From Thermoplasmata archaeon M9B2D (lineage in GTDB: Archaea; Thermoplasmatota; E2; DHVEG-1), in contig MUGD01000020.1 of the NCBI GenBank assembly GCA_002900555.1, positions 1 through 23,971 on the forward strand: 23,971 nucleotides of DNA, given 5' to 3'. Below the pieces are notes generated by a model. That model made no database searches. It was not told where the DNA came from and saw only the letters and a list, made by a program, of their open reading frames with translations. The position numbers and the translations under genes are program-made. The stretch's first letter is position 1. Every line of letters begins with the position of its first letter. This document shows positions 1 to 8,141 of this stretch, one piece after another.

Positions 1-51
1 TAAGTAGAAAAACGTTGTACCGATTTTTACCTATAATATTAAAGATCAAAG

Positions 52-189
52 GTGGAAAAAGAAAGAAATTTATCAGAGTTCAAGTCATCATCTCTTGAAC
101 AATTGGGTCTCAGAGAGGAGGAATATAAAACTAAAAAAAGGAAAGGGAGTTTGGCAGAAAACATATTTTCTTCATATTTCCCCTCATGA
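52..189 (+). CDS. Possible 45-residue small protein, GTG start
   Basis: The frame from GTG 52 to TGA 187-189 encodes a hydrophilic, Lys/Glu/Ser-rich peptide beginning (M)EKERNLSEFKSSSLEQLGL and ending ENIFSSYFPS. There is no clear Shine-Dalgarno motif and I recognise no family. The composition is protein-like, but an AT-rich intergenic stretch can give a frame of this length by chance. The 3' end of the frame overlaps an inverted repeat (TGGCAGAA near 153-160, TTCTGCCA near 204-211). I regard it as a weak candidate only. Confidence 0.2.
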   Translation: MEKERNLSEFKSSSLEQLGLREEEYKTKKRKGSLAENIFSSYFPS

Positions 190-414
190 ATATACTTCTT
201 GGTATTCTGCCACTCTTCTCTCTAGACCGACAATATCGTGTCGATCAGCAAAACAAAAAGTGTATTATTAAAACCATGTCACTGATTTTTTCCTGATCTC
301 TTATTTTTATTTTTTCCAAACATTTAAATGAGTATAGATGATTGCAATGCATGACCTGATTTGTAGGGGGGACAGCCGATACAATACCAGAAATATGTAA
401 GGTTCATTTTTATT
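190..414. other. AT-rich intergenic region with probable promoter for the gene at 415
   Basis: I see no convincing gene here. It contains the short inverted repeat CGACA-N6-TGTCG near 228-243, pyrimidine-rich runs near 284-315, and an AT-rich TTTAAAT near 324-330. That last motif is a plausible TATA element for rightward transcription into the gene starting at 415. Confidence 0.35.
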
Positions 415-1011
415 ATGTTCATTCTCTGTCCACTCATACTCCAGCAGGTTATAGGTGTAGAAGCAAAGATATTTGATATACCAAAATTTAAAGACATGAG
501 GCCGCATCCTTTTGTAAACTATCTTGGGTGGGTTATTGGGAAAATAATTCCAAAAATTTCTTTTAATGAGGGGTTTAAAGCAAGTCCTTCAAATATCACA
601 CTAGGGGTCAATGAAAAAGTAATTTTCGAGGTGGGGAACTGTGACCTTGAAACAGGTAACTTTACACCTGTGAAGGATTGGTTCTTCTTTGCTGATCGTT
701 TTTTACACTTCGAAGCCGAGGTTCTTAGTGGAAACCCCGATGGCGTCTGGTTTATCAATTTTAACCCACCAACCCTGTCGATAAAGCAAACAAGAATTCT
801 AGTCACCAATGTCACACTTTCGTTGACATCGCCGCCAATGGCTGATGAGCCTATTCAGGATACCATCATTCGCATCACTGTTTACGACACATGGGTGATG
901 AAAAATCTATGGTGGCCAGAAAATAAATCATATTGGCCTGGGGGAGATGAATGGTATCTTGGTGCAACTGTTTTGGTTCCTTGGTGCGTTAGGAGGTTTT
1001 GGTTCACTTAG
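415..1011 (+). CDS. 5' part of a frameshifted secreted/membrane surface protein
   Basis: The 198-residue reading frame starts with a hydrophobic segment (MFILCPLILQQVIGVEA) that may be the remnant of a signal peptide, although it lacks the usual positive N-terminus. The body is beta-rich and rich in Pro, Trp and Asn, in the style of archaeal exoplasmic domains. The natural continuation is not the last ~13 residues of this frame but the +1 frame: dropping one T from the TTTT run at 971-974 gives an uninterrupted join (WYLGATVWFLGALGGFGSLS). With the downstream part this would be a protein of about 505 residues. The cause is either a real mutation or a homopolymer sequencing error. The start codon is uncertain, because no ATG with a good ribosome site is visible upstream in frame. 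Confidence 0.6.
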   Translation: MFILCPLILQQVIGVEAKIFDIPKFKDMRPHPFVNYLGWVIGKIIPKISFNEGFKASPSNITLGVNEKVIFEVGNCDLETGNFTPVKDWFFFADRFLHFEAEVLSGNPDGVWFINFNPPTLSIKQTRILVTNVTLSLTSPPMADEPIQDTIIRITVYDTWVMKNLWWPENKSYWPGGDEWYLGATVLVPWCVRRFWFT

Positions 1012-1933
1012 TGGAAAAATATTAACAGATGGGTATACGGTTGACGTCCTAGTCACCGTTAAACCTTTCCATGCAGCAAAAATCCAGGCGTTACCCCCAT
1101 CAAAACTCTCCCCGAATCAGATCACCTCCATCCCCGTGTTAATCCAGAATCAAGGTAACTACAACGACACCTTCAACTTTAAGATCCGAGCTGAAAACGG
1201 CTATCCATTGCTTCTAACAGACAATACCACCATCACGCTTCAACCAGGGGAACAAGGACAGGCGTTGGTCGGTGTGGCGGTCCCTGCACATATTCTTGAC
1301 ACAGGCACGCTTCATTCTCTTATCCTTGAGACGTACTCCGCTGAAGAACCAGGTAGCATCATCGCCTCGCAGCGTATCTTTATCGAAACACAAGGGATTT
1401 ATCTTTCTGAAGAAAACAGCGTATATACGCTTGCGCTGATGGTTTTCTTTTTCATTGTTCTGCTTCTGTTGATCCGATGGTGGCGGAAACTTGTTGGCGG
1501 CAAAACCATGGTACAACCGGAGAAACCCTGGAAGATCCCAGAGGAGCAGCGACACCTCCGGGAGTTGAAACGAACCAGCAGAGAGGCCTATGAACAAGAA
1601 CGGCTCATGATGCAGGATGACTATACATCCGCGTTGCTCTGGTATAAAAACGAAAAAAAAGTAGGTAGAAAGAAACCACAGAAAGAACCTCGGAAAAAGA
1701 TTCTTCCGGCTCTTTCTAAAAAGATAGTTCAACCGATAAAGGCAATAGGCAAACCAAAAAAGAAACAGAAAGAAAAACAAAAGAAACAAAGTCCTGTACC
1801 GTCGAAAAAACCCATGGTAAGACAAAAACAAAAGATCCCTACACCGGTTGCTACCGTACAAGAAACCAGTTTGGAAAAAGCACTTGCCAAAATTAAAAAG
1901 GAACAGAAAAAGCAACTGCGCAGTCTGAAATAA
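947..1933 (+). CDS. 3' part of the frameshifted surface protein: NEW3/COG1470-like domain, one TM helix, basic tail
   Basis: This 328-residue frame carries an exoplasmic beta-sandwich of the NEW3 / COG1470 kind (IQNQGNYNDTFNFKIRAENG, then TITLQPGEQGQALVGVAVPA). A single membrane helix follows at about residues 158-178, then Arg/Trp-rich stop-transfer residues. The cytoplasmic tail of about 140 residues is extremely Lys/Gln/Pro-rich and may be partly coiled coil. The topology is therefore outside-to-inside, C-terminus in the cytoplasm. The apparent ATG at 947 lies inside the 5' partner frame and is probably not a true start; the sequence fits as the +1 continuation of the gene beginning at 415. 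The basic tail might contact nucleic acid or acidic partners, but no function is assigned. Confidence 0.65.
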   Translation: MNGILVQLFWFLGALGGFGSLSGKILTDGYTVDVLVTVKPFHAAKIQALPPSKLSPNQITSIPVLIQNQGNYNDTFNFKIRAENGYPLLLTDNTTITLQPGEQGQALVGVAVPAHILDTGTLHSLILETYSAEEPGSIIASQRIFIETQGIYLSEENSVYTLALMVFFFIVLLLLIRWWRKLVGGKTMVQPEKPWKIPEEQRHLRELKRTSREAYEQERLMMQDDYTSALLWYKNEKKVGRKKPQKEPRKKILPALSKKIVQPIKAIGKPKKKQKEKQKKQSPVPSKKPMVRQKQKIPTPVATVQETSLEKALAKIKKEQKKQLRSLK

Positions 1934-1937
1934 CCAT

Positions 1938-4900
1938 CTATTCTGTTCTCATCTTTTTATACACTTGTATGATAAAAGTAGCAATTAGAATAATACCACA
2001 TATTAGATAAAGCCAAAAACCAACCCCAGGTCCCCATTGACACAACACAGGCTTATTGTATTCTGTACCTGGAATCGATACAGAAAGCATTCCTTGCCCC
2101 ATAAAACTCCCGACGCCAGCCTTTGTAAAAACAGACATAGCACTAACAAACACCACTAAGGAAGCAATAACAAAAGCTAAACATCCAATCAATAAAAAAA
2201 GTTGCCATTTTTCCTTCTTCATATGAATCGAAATAAGCAAGAAAAAAACTAGGAGACTTATGATGATGGTAAGAACTGGAATCAGCATGATAACAACCGA
2301 AAAAATCTCTGGGAGAAACGCAAGATCCCCAGCAATAATTTCAGAGGTCATCGTCATGGAAACTAAGTGTAATGGTACTAAAAATAAGGTTGAAGAGGTT
2401 TGAACACCTAACGAAGCCCCCTGCAGCGACCACCATGGCAATACAAGAGAAACTCCAAAAATACCTATGATGAACAAGAAAAGGCAATACATCGGATTTT
2501 TTCTCATAAATCCAAAAATAAAACCTAGAGTAACGAATACACAAAAAAAGACAAAGACAACAACCGGTAATATTGGCTCTTGAATAGTAATTAAATCAAC
2601 ACTGCGTTCACTTATTACCCAAACCGTGCGCTGACCAATAACGATTCCATGGAGAACTACCTTTATCAGATAAAGACCGGGAGGAACCGAAAATGCATCT
2701 ATGGAACCATTAAGACGTATTTCTTTGGTCTTTCCTCCACGACTCATCTGAATGGTCGCACCATGTAACGCATTACCCTGCGAATCAAAAACATGAAACT
2801 TAACTGGAAATTCCGCGGGAAACACAAACAAGCCATCCGGTGAAGGGATGCTGATTTCTTTTTCAATACTGAAAGATTTATACTGAATCTGCAGAAGGTA
2901 TTTCGCAGAAAGTAAGTCCTTGAACTGATATGAATCATAATTTTTTTTCTCAGAAACTAGTATGATTGGCGTCTGCATTGCGGTGCTTGTCAATCGAGGA
3001 ATAACATCGATTTCAAGAGGTAAACCCCAAAGATCAACCAGTGTTACCATCCAATCATATTGCGAAAGTTCTACGGTTTTTCTAAAAGGAACCATGGTAC
3101 GACTATACCGCAATCGAATGGATTCATTAACCAGCTCAAAACCGCGATAGAGAACTACCAACTGATACGATTCCTTCTGATTACAAGGAGCAGCAAGACG
3201 TGCAACCCCATCAGCATCCGTTGTATTCTGAGCAATGGCTATACTGTGTTGAAAAAGAACGACTTGTGCATCAGCGACACCAGAGCCTTTCTGGTCAATA
3301 ACAGTAACCTCACAGGACCCCTGAGGATGACAAAACATATGGATGGAAGAATTCTTTGTAAGGTCAACCACCGTAGAACCGATAAAACGTCGTTGGTTGC
3401 CAAACCGCGGGTTATCCTTAAAGACTTTTACAACATAGCAACCTGGTTCGAGGCTTTCAAAGTAAACTCGTTTAAACAAGGAGAAATTACGAAAATCAAT
3501 CATATGAATAGCTGTTACCAATACATCTTTCAGGGACGAACCTTCCTCTGATTGCATGGACCCTTTTAAGGGAAGACGACCTGCTGTACCAGCATACACC
3601 ATTCTCGCATCACGATGGACTTCAACAGTAACATACGGAAAACGACGCCCGGTGAATGCGGAAAAAACAGAGCCAAACGGAAACGATGATACGTGATGAA
3701 CAAAGACAGTAAGCGAAACATGCTGTTCCGTAATGGCATCTTCTGATGGATCATCCGTACGTACCGATGGTTTCATCGGTACAAGTGTCTGGAACATCTG
3801 AGCTTCCTTCTCAATTAACGGATAGCCTCCATAAGGGGAAGAAACAAACTCAGCGTCGTATTCAGCAACAAACCCTTCAGGGATCACCATATCTTTCCCT
3901 GCAATGTTTTTTTCATAGGCGTTACGACTGCATTCAATCGCAGCAATCGTATAGTCCAAACCAGGAAGGTGAGGGTATTTCGACTCGTACGCCTTTAGTT
4001 GTATTCCATCACGTTCATTTTCCCCTGATTTCACTACAGAGGGAGAACCAAAAATCAAGGCATGAACTGTTCCAGTGCCTCCTTCATCAAACGAAACCCA
4101 TGCATTCGTTCCCATATCGACATCATCTGATGTTGTAAGAAGCCATATCACCGGATCTTTCTGAGTAGATTCCGGATTGAGATCTACTCGATATTCTTCT
4201 ATCGTATCATGTTCAGAATACAAATGGAAATATGGGAAAATTGTACCGAAGTTCAAGTCTGCAATGGATGCACTTTGTATCCCACCGCACTGTAGTGACG
4301 CATAGGTGCCATCGGTATTTGATGTTTCATAGACTTGGCATTCCTTCAATGCTTCATGAACCACATGCACCTGGATTCGTTCCAAGGATGTTGGACAATA
4401 GAAATACTTATACACCGCAGTAGTCCGCAGGGTTTTATCGGTGGATCTGCTGACAATCTTGCATGAAACCATCAAATTTCCATCACAGAGGATTTCCTTG
4501 GATAACAATTCCTGGCTTGTGGAGGAATACTGCCACATCTCCTCGGCATGATAATAGACGAATTCGAAGGATGCGATTGCTACTCCGTTGTTGGGGACTA
4601 CCTCTGTAGAACTTTCTTTTAGTTTTGTCACGCATTGTGCAGTCGTATACCATAAGAACTTTCCTTCTTGCGCAACCACATAGCGAATGGAATCATCCTG
4701 AGAAATCTGATAAAAATGAGATTCTAAGGGGTACCCAGGAATCGGTTCATAGTAATAGGAGGAGTCCTTAATGGATACATAATCAGGGTATTCCGGAGAT
4801 ATGGTTGGTGATTCATCGTAGTAGATATAATATCGTTCAGTTCCATCTGCTTCTGGGGGGATGAGAAACACAAGGTTACAAGAAACGATGTGATCTTCAT

Positions 4901-5204
4901 CACAATGCATAAGCTCATAAAGTTGGGATTCAACCTCCAAGTTATTGTTTTTGTTTTGACAAATTACCCGTACAGAATGCTTTGTTTCGTTGACCGCCCA
5001 ACAGGGAGAATCAAATCGAAGTGAGAGATCAACAGGTTGGTATCTCGCATGGTCTTCGTCTGTCTTTAAATCTAGGATGATTTCCTGGCGAAACGACCAA
5101 GCATCATCCCACCAACTCTCCTCCTCCGCCAAAATCTGCAGAGGCATTACGAGGAACAGGAAAATCCCTACCAGGATTGAAACACGCATGGTTTTTGCCA
5201 ACAT
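1938..5204 (-). CDS. Large secreted, membrane-anchored surface protein with DUF2341-like N-terminal domain
   Basis: A signal peptide (MLAKTMRVSILVGIFLFLVM...) precedes WWDDAWSFRQEI and a roughly 110-residue module resembling DUF2341 domains of archaeal surface proteins. The middle is a long beta-rich ectodomain. It includes two segments resembling carboxypeptidase-regulatory-type Ig folds (CEVTVIDQKGSGVADAQVVL, and later KFHVFDSQGNALHGATIQMS). The C-terminus holds about five hydrophobic helices, beginning near PILPVVVFVFFCVFVTLGF and ending before the final KKMRTE. The frame can be opened at TTG 5216, but ATG 5204 fits better: GGGGG at 5218-5222 lies 13 bases upstream of it, against 1 base from the TTG. 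Such large head-plus-membrane-bundle proteins are frequent in Thermoplasmata. A role in the cell envelope is inference; no enzymatic motif was seen. Confidence 0.75.
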   Translation of the reverse strand: MLAKTMRVSILVGIFLFLVMPLQILAEEESWWDDAWSFRQEIILDLKTDEDHARYQPVDLSLRFDSPCWAVNETKHSVRVICQNKNNNLEVESQLYELMHCDEDHIVSCNLVFLIPPEADGTERYYIYYDESPTISPEYPDYVSIKDSSYYYEPIPGYPLESHFYQISQDDSIRYVVAQEGKFLWYTTAQCVTKLKESSTEVVPNNGVAIASFEFVYYHAEEMWQYSSTSQELLSKEILCDGNLMVSCKIVSRSTDKTLRTTAVYKYFYCPTSLERIQVHVVHEALKECQVYETSNTDGTYASLQCGGIQSASIADLNFGTIFPYFHLYSEHDTIEEYRVDLNPESTQKDPVIWLLTTSDDVDMGTNAWVSFDEGGTGTVHALIFGSPSVVKSGENERDGIQLKAYESKYPHLPGLDYTIAAIECSRNAYEKNIAGKDMVIPEGFVAEYDAEFVSSPYGGYPLIEKEAQMFQTLVPMKPSVRTDDPSEDAITEQHVSLTVFVHHVSSFPFGSVFSAFTGRRFPYVTVEVHRDARMVYAGTAGRLPLKGSMQSEEGSSLKDVLVTAIHMIDFRNFSLFKRVYFESLEPGCYVVKVFKDNPRFGNQRRFIGSTVVDLTKNSSIHMFCHPQGSCEVTVIDQKGSGVADAQVVLFQHSIAIAQNTTDADGVARLAAPCNQKESYQLVVLYRGFELVNESIRLRYSRTMVPFRKTVELSQYDWMVTLVDLWGLPLEIDVIPRLTSTAMQTPIILVSEKKNYDSYQFKDLLSAKYLLQIQYKSFSIEKEISIPSPDGLFVFPAEFPVKFHVFDSQGNALHGATIQMSRGGKTKEIRLNGSIDAFSVPPGLYLIKVVLHGIVIGQRTVWVISERSVDLITIQEPILPVVVFVFFCVFVTLGFIFGFMRKNPMYCLFLFIIGIFGVSLVLPWWSLQGASLGVQTSSTLFLVPLHLVSMTMTSEIIAGDLAFLPEIFSVVIMLIPVLTIIISLLVFFLLISIHMKKEKWQLFLLIGCLAFVIASLVVFVSAMSVFTKAGVGSFMGQGMLSVSIPGTEYNKPVLCQWGPGVGFWLYLICGIILIATFIIQVYKKMRTE

Positions 5205-5233
5205 GACGGCGTACAAACCCCCACTCTTTAATA

Positions 5234-5249
5234 TATTTCTTAAGAAATA
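5234..5249. promoter_or_regulatory. Perfect 16-bp palindrome upstream of the large surface-protein gene
   Basis: TATTTCTTAAGAAATA is a perfect palindrome about 30 bp before the preferred ATG (5204) of the leftward surface-protein gene. It sits in an 84-bp AT-rich gap that should contain that gene's promoter. It could be an operator overlapping the transcription start. AT-rich palindromes also arise easily by chance, so the role is unproven. Confidence 0.4.
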
Positions 5250-5285
5250 ATTATTGGTTTGTATTATATTATCTTTTTTACATTG

Positions 5286-5292
5286 AAAAAAA
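5286..5292 (-). terminator. T7 tract after hutI
   Basis: On the minus strand a run of seven T lies about 9 bases beyond the hutI stop codon. This fits the archaeal pattern of T-tract termination. No strong hairpin precedes it. Confidence 0.45.
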
Positions 5293-5300
5293 GACAGAAA

Positions 5301-6518
5301 TCAGAGGACTTTACCTTTTTTAATCACGGTTTCTACTAAATTAACCCCAAAATGATAGGGGAGAAACTGATGATTTGGACAATCAAGGAGAAGGACATCC
5401 GCTTGTTTCCCTTTCTCCAGACTCCCGACACCATTATGCATTCCTATCGCACATGCAGCGTTAAACGTCGCTGCGGTAATCGCTTCTGCAGGAGTCATCT
5501 GCATATTCAGACATGCAAGTTGAATAATGAACTGCATGTTTTCTGTCCAACAGTTCGGATTTAAATCAGTCGCCACAGCAATCGGAACACCCAAGTCAAT
5601 CATCTTTCGTGCTGGAGCATAGCGTTGCATCATCAGACAAAACGGTGTTCCTGGGAGAAGCACCCCGGTAACCTGTTGTTGTGCCATTGCTCGTAAACCC
5701 GCCGTGGAAGAACATAGCAGATGATCAGCGCTTATCGCTCCGATCTCTGCAGCCAGAGAAGCACCCCCAGTAAGCGCTATCTCATCAGCATGAATCTTAG
5801 GAACAAGACCATGTTTCTTTCCTGCCGTAAGGACCTTCCTTGCCTGTGCAATGGTAAAAACGCCTTTCTCACAAAACACATCGCAGAATCGTGCGAGCCC
5901 TTTGGTTTCTGGCAGCATCTCATTTATCACAATTTCTACGTATTCGTTTGAATTTTTATCTGAAGGAACTGCATGTGCACCAAGAAAGGTCGATATGATA
6001 TCTATCGGATGAGTCTCTTGGAGTTTTTTTTGAACCTGCAGAAGTTTTACCTCTGTTTGAACATCCAGTCCATAACCGGTTTTCGCTTCACAGCAGGTCG
6101 TACCATACGAAAGCATGGTATCAAGACGCTTCTTGCTTTCCTTTAGCAGTTGCGTCGATGTAGCCTTCCGAGTCAGGTTAACCGTGTGAAATATCCCACC
6201 ACCACGTCGGAGAATCTCTAGATAAGACACACCAGCAAGTTTCAAATTCAGCTCAAACTCACGAGATCCAGCAAACACCACATGAGTATGGGGGTCTACA
6301 AACCCAGGCATGACTAATTTTCCCGAGGCATCAATAATGATATCTGTCTTGTATCGGAGATGCTTCCCGACATCAACAATTATACCATTTTTTATAGCAA
6401 TCGAGCCGTTTTTTATAATACCAAGGTTCTTCATCTGCTGTCGTATTCGGGGTTTTTTCGGTCCTTTTAGGGTGAGCAGTTCCTCTGCGTGAGTGATAAG
6501 GATATCAACAGATTCCAT
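5301..6518 (-). CDS. hutI: Imidazolonepropionase
   Basis: The enzyme hydrolyses 4-imidazolone-5-propionate to N-formimino-L-glutamate, the third step of histidine degradation, in the cytoplasm. At 405 residues it has the usual family length and the amidohydrolase TIM-barrel motifs in order: PGFVDPHTH at 71-79 (metal-binding HxH), KTGYGL at 146-151, FLGAH at 178-182, HADE at 243-246, ADH at 264-266 and TDLNPN at 317-322 (metal/catalytic Asp). All key residues are intact. It is divergent from the formiminotransferase gene, which uses its product, across a 59-bp gap, so co-regulation is likely. Histidase and urocanase are not in this window. ATG 6518 is the start; no strong Shine-Dalgarno motif is visible. 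Confidence 0.95.
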   Translation of the reverse strand: MESVDILITHAEELLTLKGPKKPRIRQQMKNLGIIKNGSIAIKNGIIVDVGKHLRYKTDIIIDASGKLVMPGFVDPHTHVVFAGSREFELNLKLAGVSYLEILRRGGGIFHTVNLTRKATSTQLLKESKKRLDTMLSYGTTCCEAKTGYGLDVQTEVKLLQVQKKLQETHPIDIISTFLGAHAVPSDKNSNEYVEIVINEMLPETKGLARFCDVFCEKGVFTIAQARKVLTAGKKHGLVPKIHADEIALTGGASLAAEIGAISADHLLCSSTAGLRAMAQQQVTGVLLPGTPFCLMMQRYAPARKMIDLGVPIAVATDLNPNCWTENMQFIIQLACLNMQMTPAEAITAATFNAACAIGMHNGVGSLEKGKQADVLLLDCPNHQFLPYHFGVNLVETVIKKGKVL

Positions 6519-6538
6519 AGATTATTCCCAAATAGTTA

Positions 6539-6556
6539 AATGAAGGACTCTTCATT
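6539..6556. promoter_or_regulatory. Inverted repeat in the hutI / formiminotransferase divergent promoter
   Basis: AATGAAG-GACT-CTTCATT is a perfect 7-bp inverted repeat with a 4-bp spacer, near the centre of the 59-bp gap between the two divergent genes. A TATA-like GTTAAAT overlaps its left edge and points toward the formiminotransferase gene. The position suits an operator controlling both genes. The regulator is unknown. Confidence 0.45.
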
Positions 6557-6577
6557 AAGGTTTACGGTGAAACGTTT

Positions 6578-7486
6578 ATGGCACGACTTATAGAATGCGT
6601 ACCAAATTTTAGCGAAGGGAAAAATAAACAGACAATCGACACCATCCATAACTTAATAATGAAACACACAGACGTTACGTTACTTGATTTTACCCCGGAC
6701 GCTGATCATAACCGTACCGACGTTACCCTTATCGGCCCTCCTGAAGCAGTCAAAGCGGTTGTCTTAGAAATCGCTCTGAAGTGCGTTGAACTGATAGATA
6801 TGAACAAACACAAGGGGGAGCATCCACGTATGGGAGCAATCGACGTTGTCCCATTCATCCCTATAACAGAGGTTGACATGGCAGAATGCATCCAACTTGC
6901 CAATGAGTTTGCAAAAGAGTTTTCTGAAAAGACCAACGTGCCGTGCTACCTGTATGAAGAAGCAGCCAAAAGAGAAAATCGGCGGAATCTCGCTGACGTT
7001 CGCCGAGGTCAATACGAGGGCCTTAAAGAAGAGATTGGAAAAAACCCTGATAAAATTCCAGACTATGGACCAAACAAGATCCATTCAACCGCTGGAGCAA
7101 CCGCTGTCGGGGCACGATTCTTCCTCATCGCCTTTAACGTCAACCTCGGTACATCCAACATCACAATAGCAGATGAAATAGCAAAAGCTGTCCGACACAG
7201 CAGTGGGGGTTTCCGATACGTCAAGGCGAAAGGATTTGAGATTAAAGAACGAGGGATCGTACAAGTCTCCATGAATCTAACAAACTATCAAAAAACATCG
7301 ATTTTCCGCGTGTTTGAAACCATTAAAAATGCGGCTGAGCGGCATGGCGTTGCCGTCATCGGGAGCGAAATCGTAGGCTTAGTGCCCCTAGAAGCATTAG
7401 TTGATACGACAAATCACTATCTCCGTCTCGAACAGTTCACTATAAATCAGGTGTTGGAAAAAAGGCTCTTGGAAATAAAAAAGTGA
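6578..7486 (+). CDS. ftcD: Glutamate formiminotransferase (stand-alone FTCD N-terminal half)
   Basis: The enzyme transfers the formimino group of N-formimino-glutamate to tetrahydrofolate, or to the cell's equivalent pterin, completing histidine breakdown to glutamate. The 302-residue length matches the transferase half of the bifunctional enzyme. The hallmark CVPNFSEG is at residues 7-14, and HPRMGAIDV at 82-90 includes His82, equivalent to the catalytic histidine of the mammalian transferase. GGTGA at 6566-6570 lies 7 bases before the ATG and supports the start. The stop codon overlaps the ribosome-binding region of the cyclodeaminase gene, so the two are translationally coupled. In animals the two activities are fused; here they are separate adjacent polypeptides. 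Confidence 0.93.
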   Translation: MARLIECVPNFSEGKNKQTIDTIHNLIMKHTDVTLLDFTPDADHNRTDVTLIGPPEAVKAVVLEIALKCVELIDMNKHKGEHPRMGAIDVVPFIPITEVDMAECIQLANEFAKEFSEKTNVPCYLYEEAAKRENRRNLADVRRGQYEGLKEEIGKNPDKIPDYGPNKIHSTAGATAVGARFFLIAFNVNLGTSNITIADEIAKAVRHSSGGFRYVKAKGFEIKERGIVQVSMNLTNYQKTSIFRVFETIKNAAERHGVAVIGSEIVGLVPLEALVDTTNHYLRLEQFTINQVLEKRLLEIKK

Positions 7487-7491
7487 TTCCT

Positions 7492-8121
7492 ATGACAAAA
7501 CTCGTAAACCAGACAGTAGGATTGTTCCTAGACGAACTTGCATCAAACAGCCCAGCACCAGGTGGGGGAAGCGTCGCTGCATTATCAGGAGCGGTAGGTG
7601 CCGCACTTTCTTCAATGGTTAGCAATCTCACCAAAGGAAAACAAGGCTATGAACCCGTGCAGGACGATATAACAGAACTCCTAGAAAAAAGCGAGAACCT
7701 ACGAAAAGAACTCACGGATCTTATTGACAAGGATACCGAAGCGTTTAACAAAGTCATGAGCGCACTAAAAATGCCAAAAGAAACAGATGAACAAAAAGAG
7801 AAAAGAAAAAATGCCCTACAAATCGCGTTTAAACATGCAGCAGAAGTCCCATTGGAGACAGCGCAAAAATGCGCCCAAGTTATTGAAATCGCCTGTGTTA
7901 TCGCTCAGAAAGGAAATAAAAATTCGATAAGCGACGCAGCAGTTTCAGCAGTAATGTCACGTGCAGGAGTTCAAGCCGCTATCCTCAATGTACGGATAAA
8001 CCTCGGATCAATTAAAGACCCCGCATACGTCCAACAGCGGTCGACACAGCTTGAGGAACTCTGGAACCATGCTACAGAGAAATCAGCAGAAGTTCTTGCT
8101 ATCGTCGAAAAAACCCTATAA
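7492..8121 (+). CDS. Formimidoyltetrahydrofolate cyclodeaminase (stand-alone)
   Basis: The enzyme converts 5-formimino-THF to 5,10-methenyl-THF plus ammonia, passing the one-carbon unit from histidine into folate metabolism. The all-helical protein has the family signature APGGGSVAALSGAVGAAL near residues 22-39, and SDAAVSAVMSRAGVQAAILNV in the C-terminal half, which is typical of cyclodeaminase / FchA. I chose ATG 7492 (209 residues) over GTG 7483, because GTGAT at 7483-7487 looks like the Shine-Dalgarno site 4 bases before this ATG. The upstream transferase gene ends inside that site, which indicates tight coupling and probably substrate hand-over between the two proteins. Confidence 0.92.
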   Translation: MTKLVNQTVGLFLDELASNSPAPGGGSVAALSGAVGAALSSMVSNLTKGKQGYEPVQDDITELLEKSENLRKELTDLIDKDTEAFNKVMSALKMPKETDEQKEKRKNALQIAFKHAAEVPLETAQKCAQVIEIACVIAQKGNKNSISDAAVSAVMSRAGVQAAILNVRINLGSIKDPAYVQQRSTQLEELWNHATEKSAEVLAIVEKTL

Positions 8122-8141
8122 ATCCCCACAAGGGATGCTCC

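Noticed and set aside
307..507. 66-residue minus-strand frame
   Set aside because: It overlaps the promoter and start of the gene at 415 and has no ribosome site or family resemblance.
1214..1915. 233-residue Phe/Leu-rich open frame on the minus strand
   Set aside because: It is the antisense of the Lys-rich tail and NEW3 domain of the plus-strand gene; AAA/AAG codons read in reverse give TTT/CTT. It has no ribosome site or recognisable domain.
3060..3551. 163-residue plus-strand frame inside the large surface protein
   Set aside because: Antisense shadow of a long, well-formed secreted protein; no independent coding evidence.
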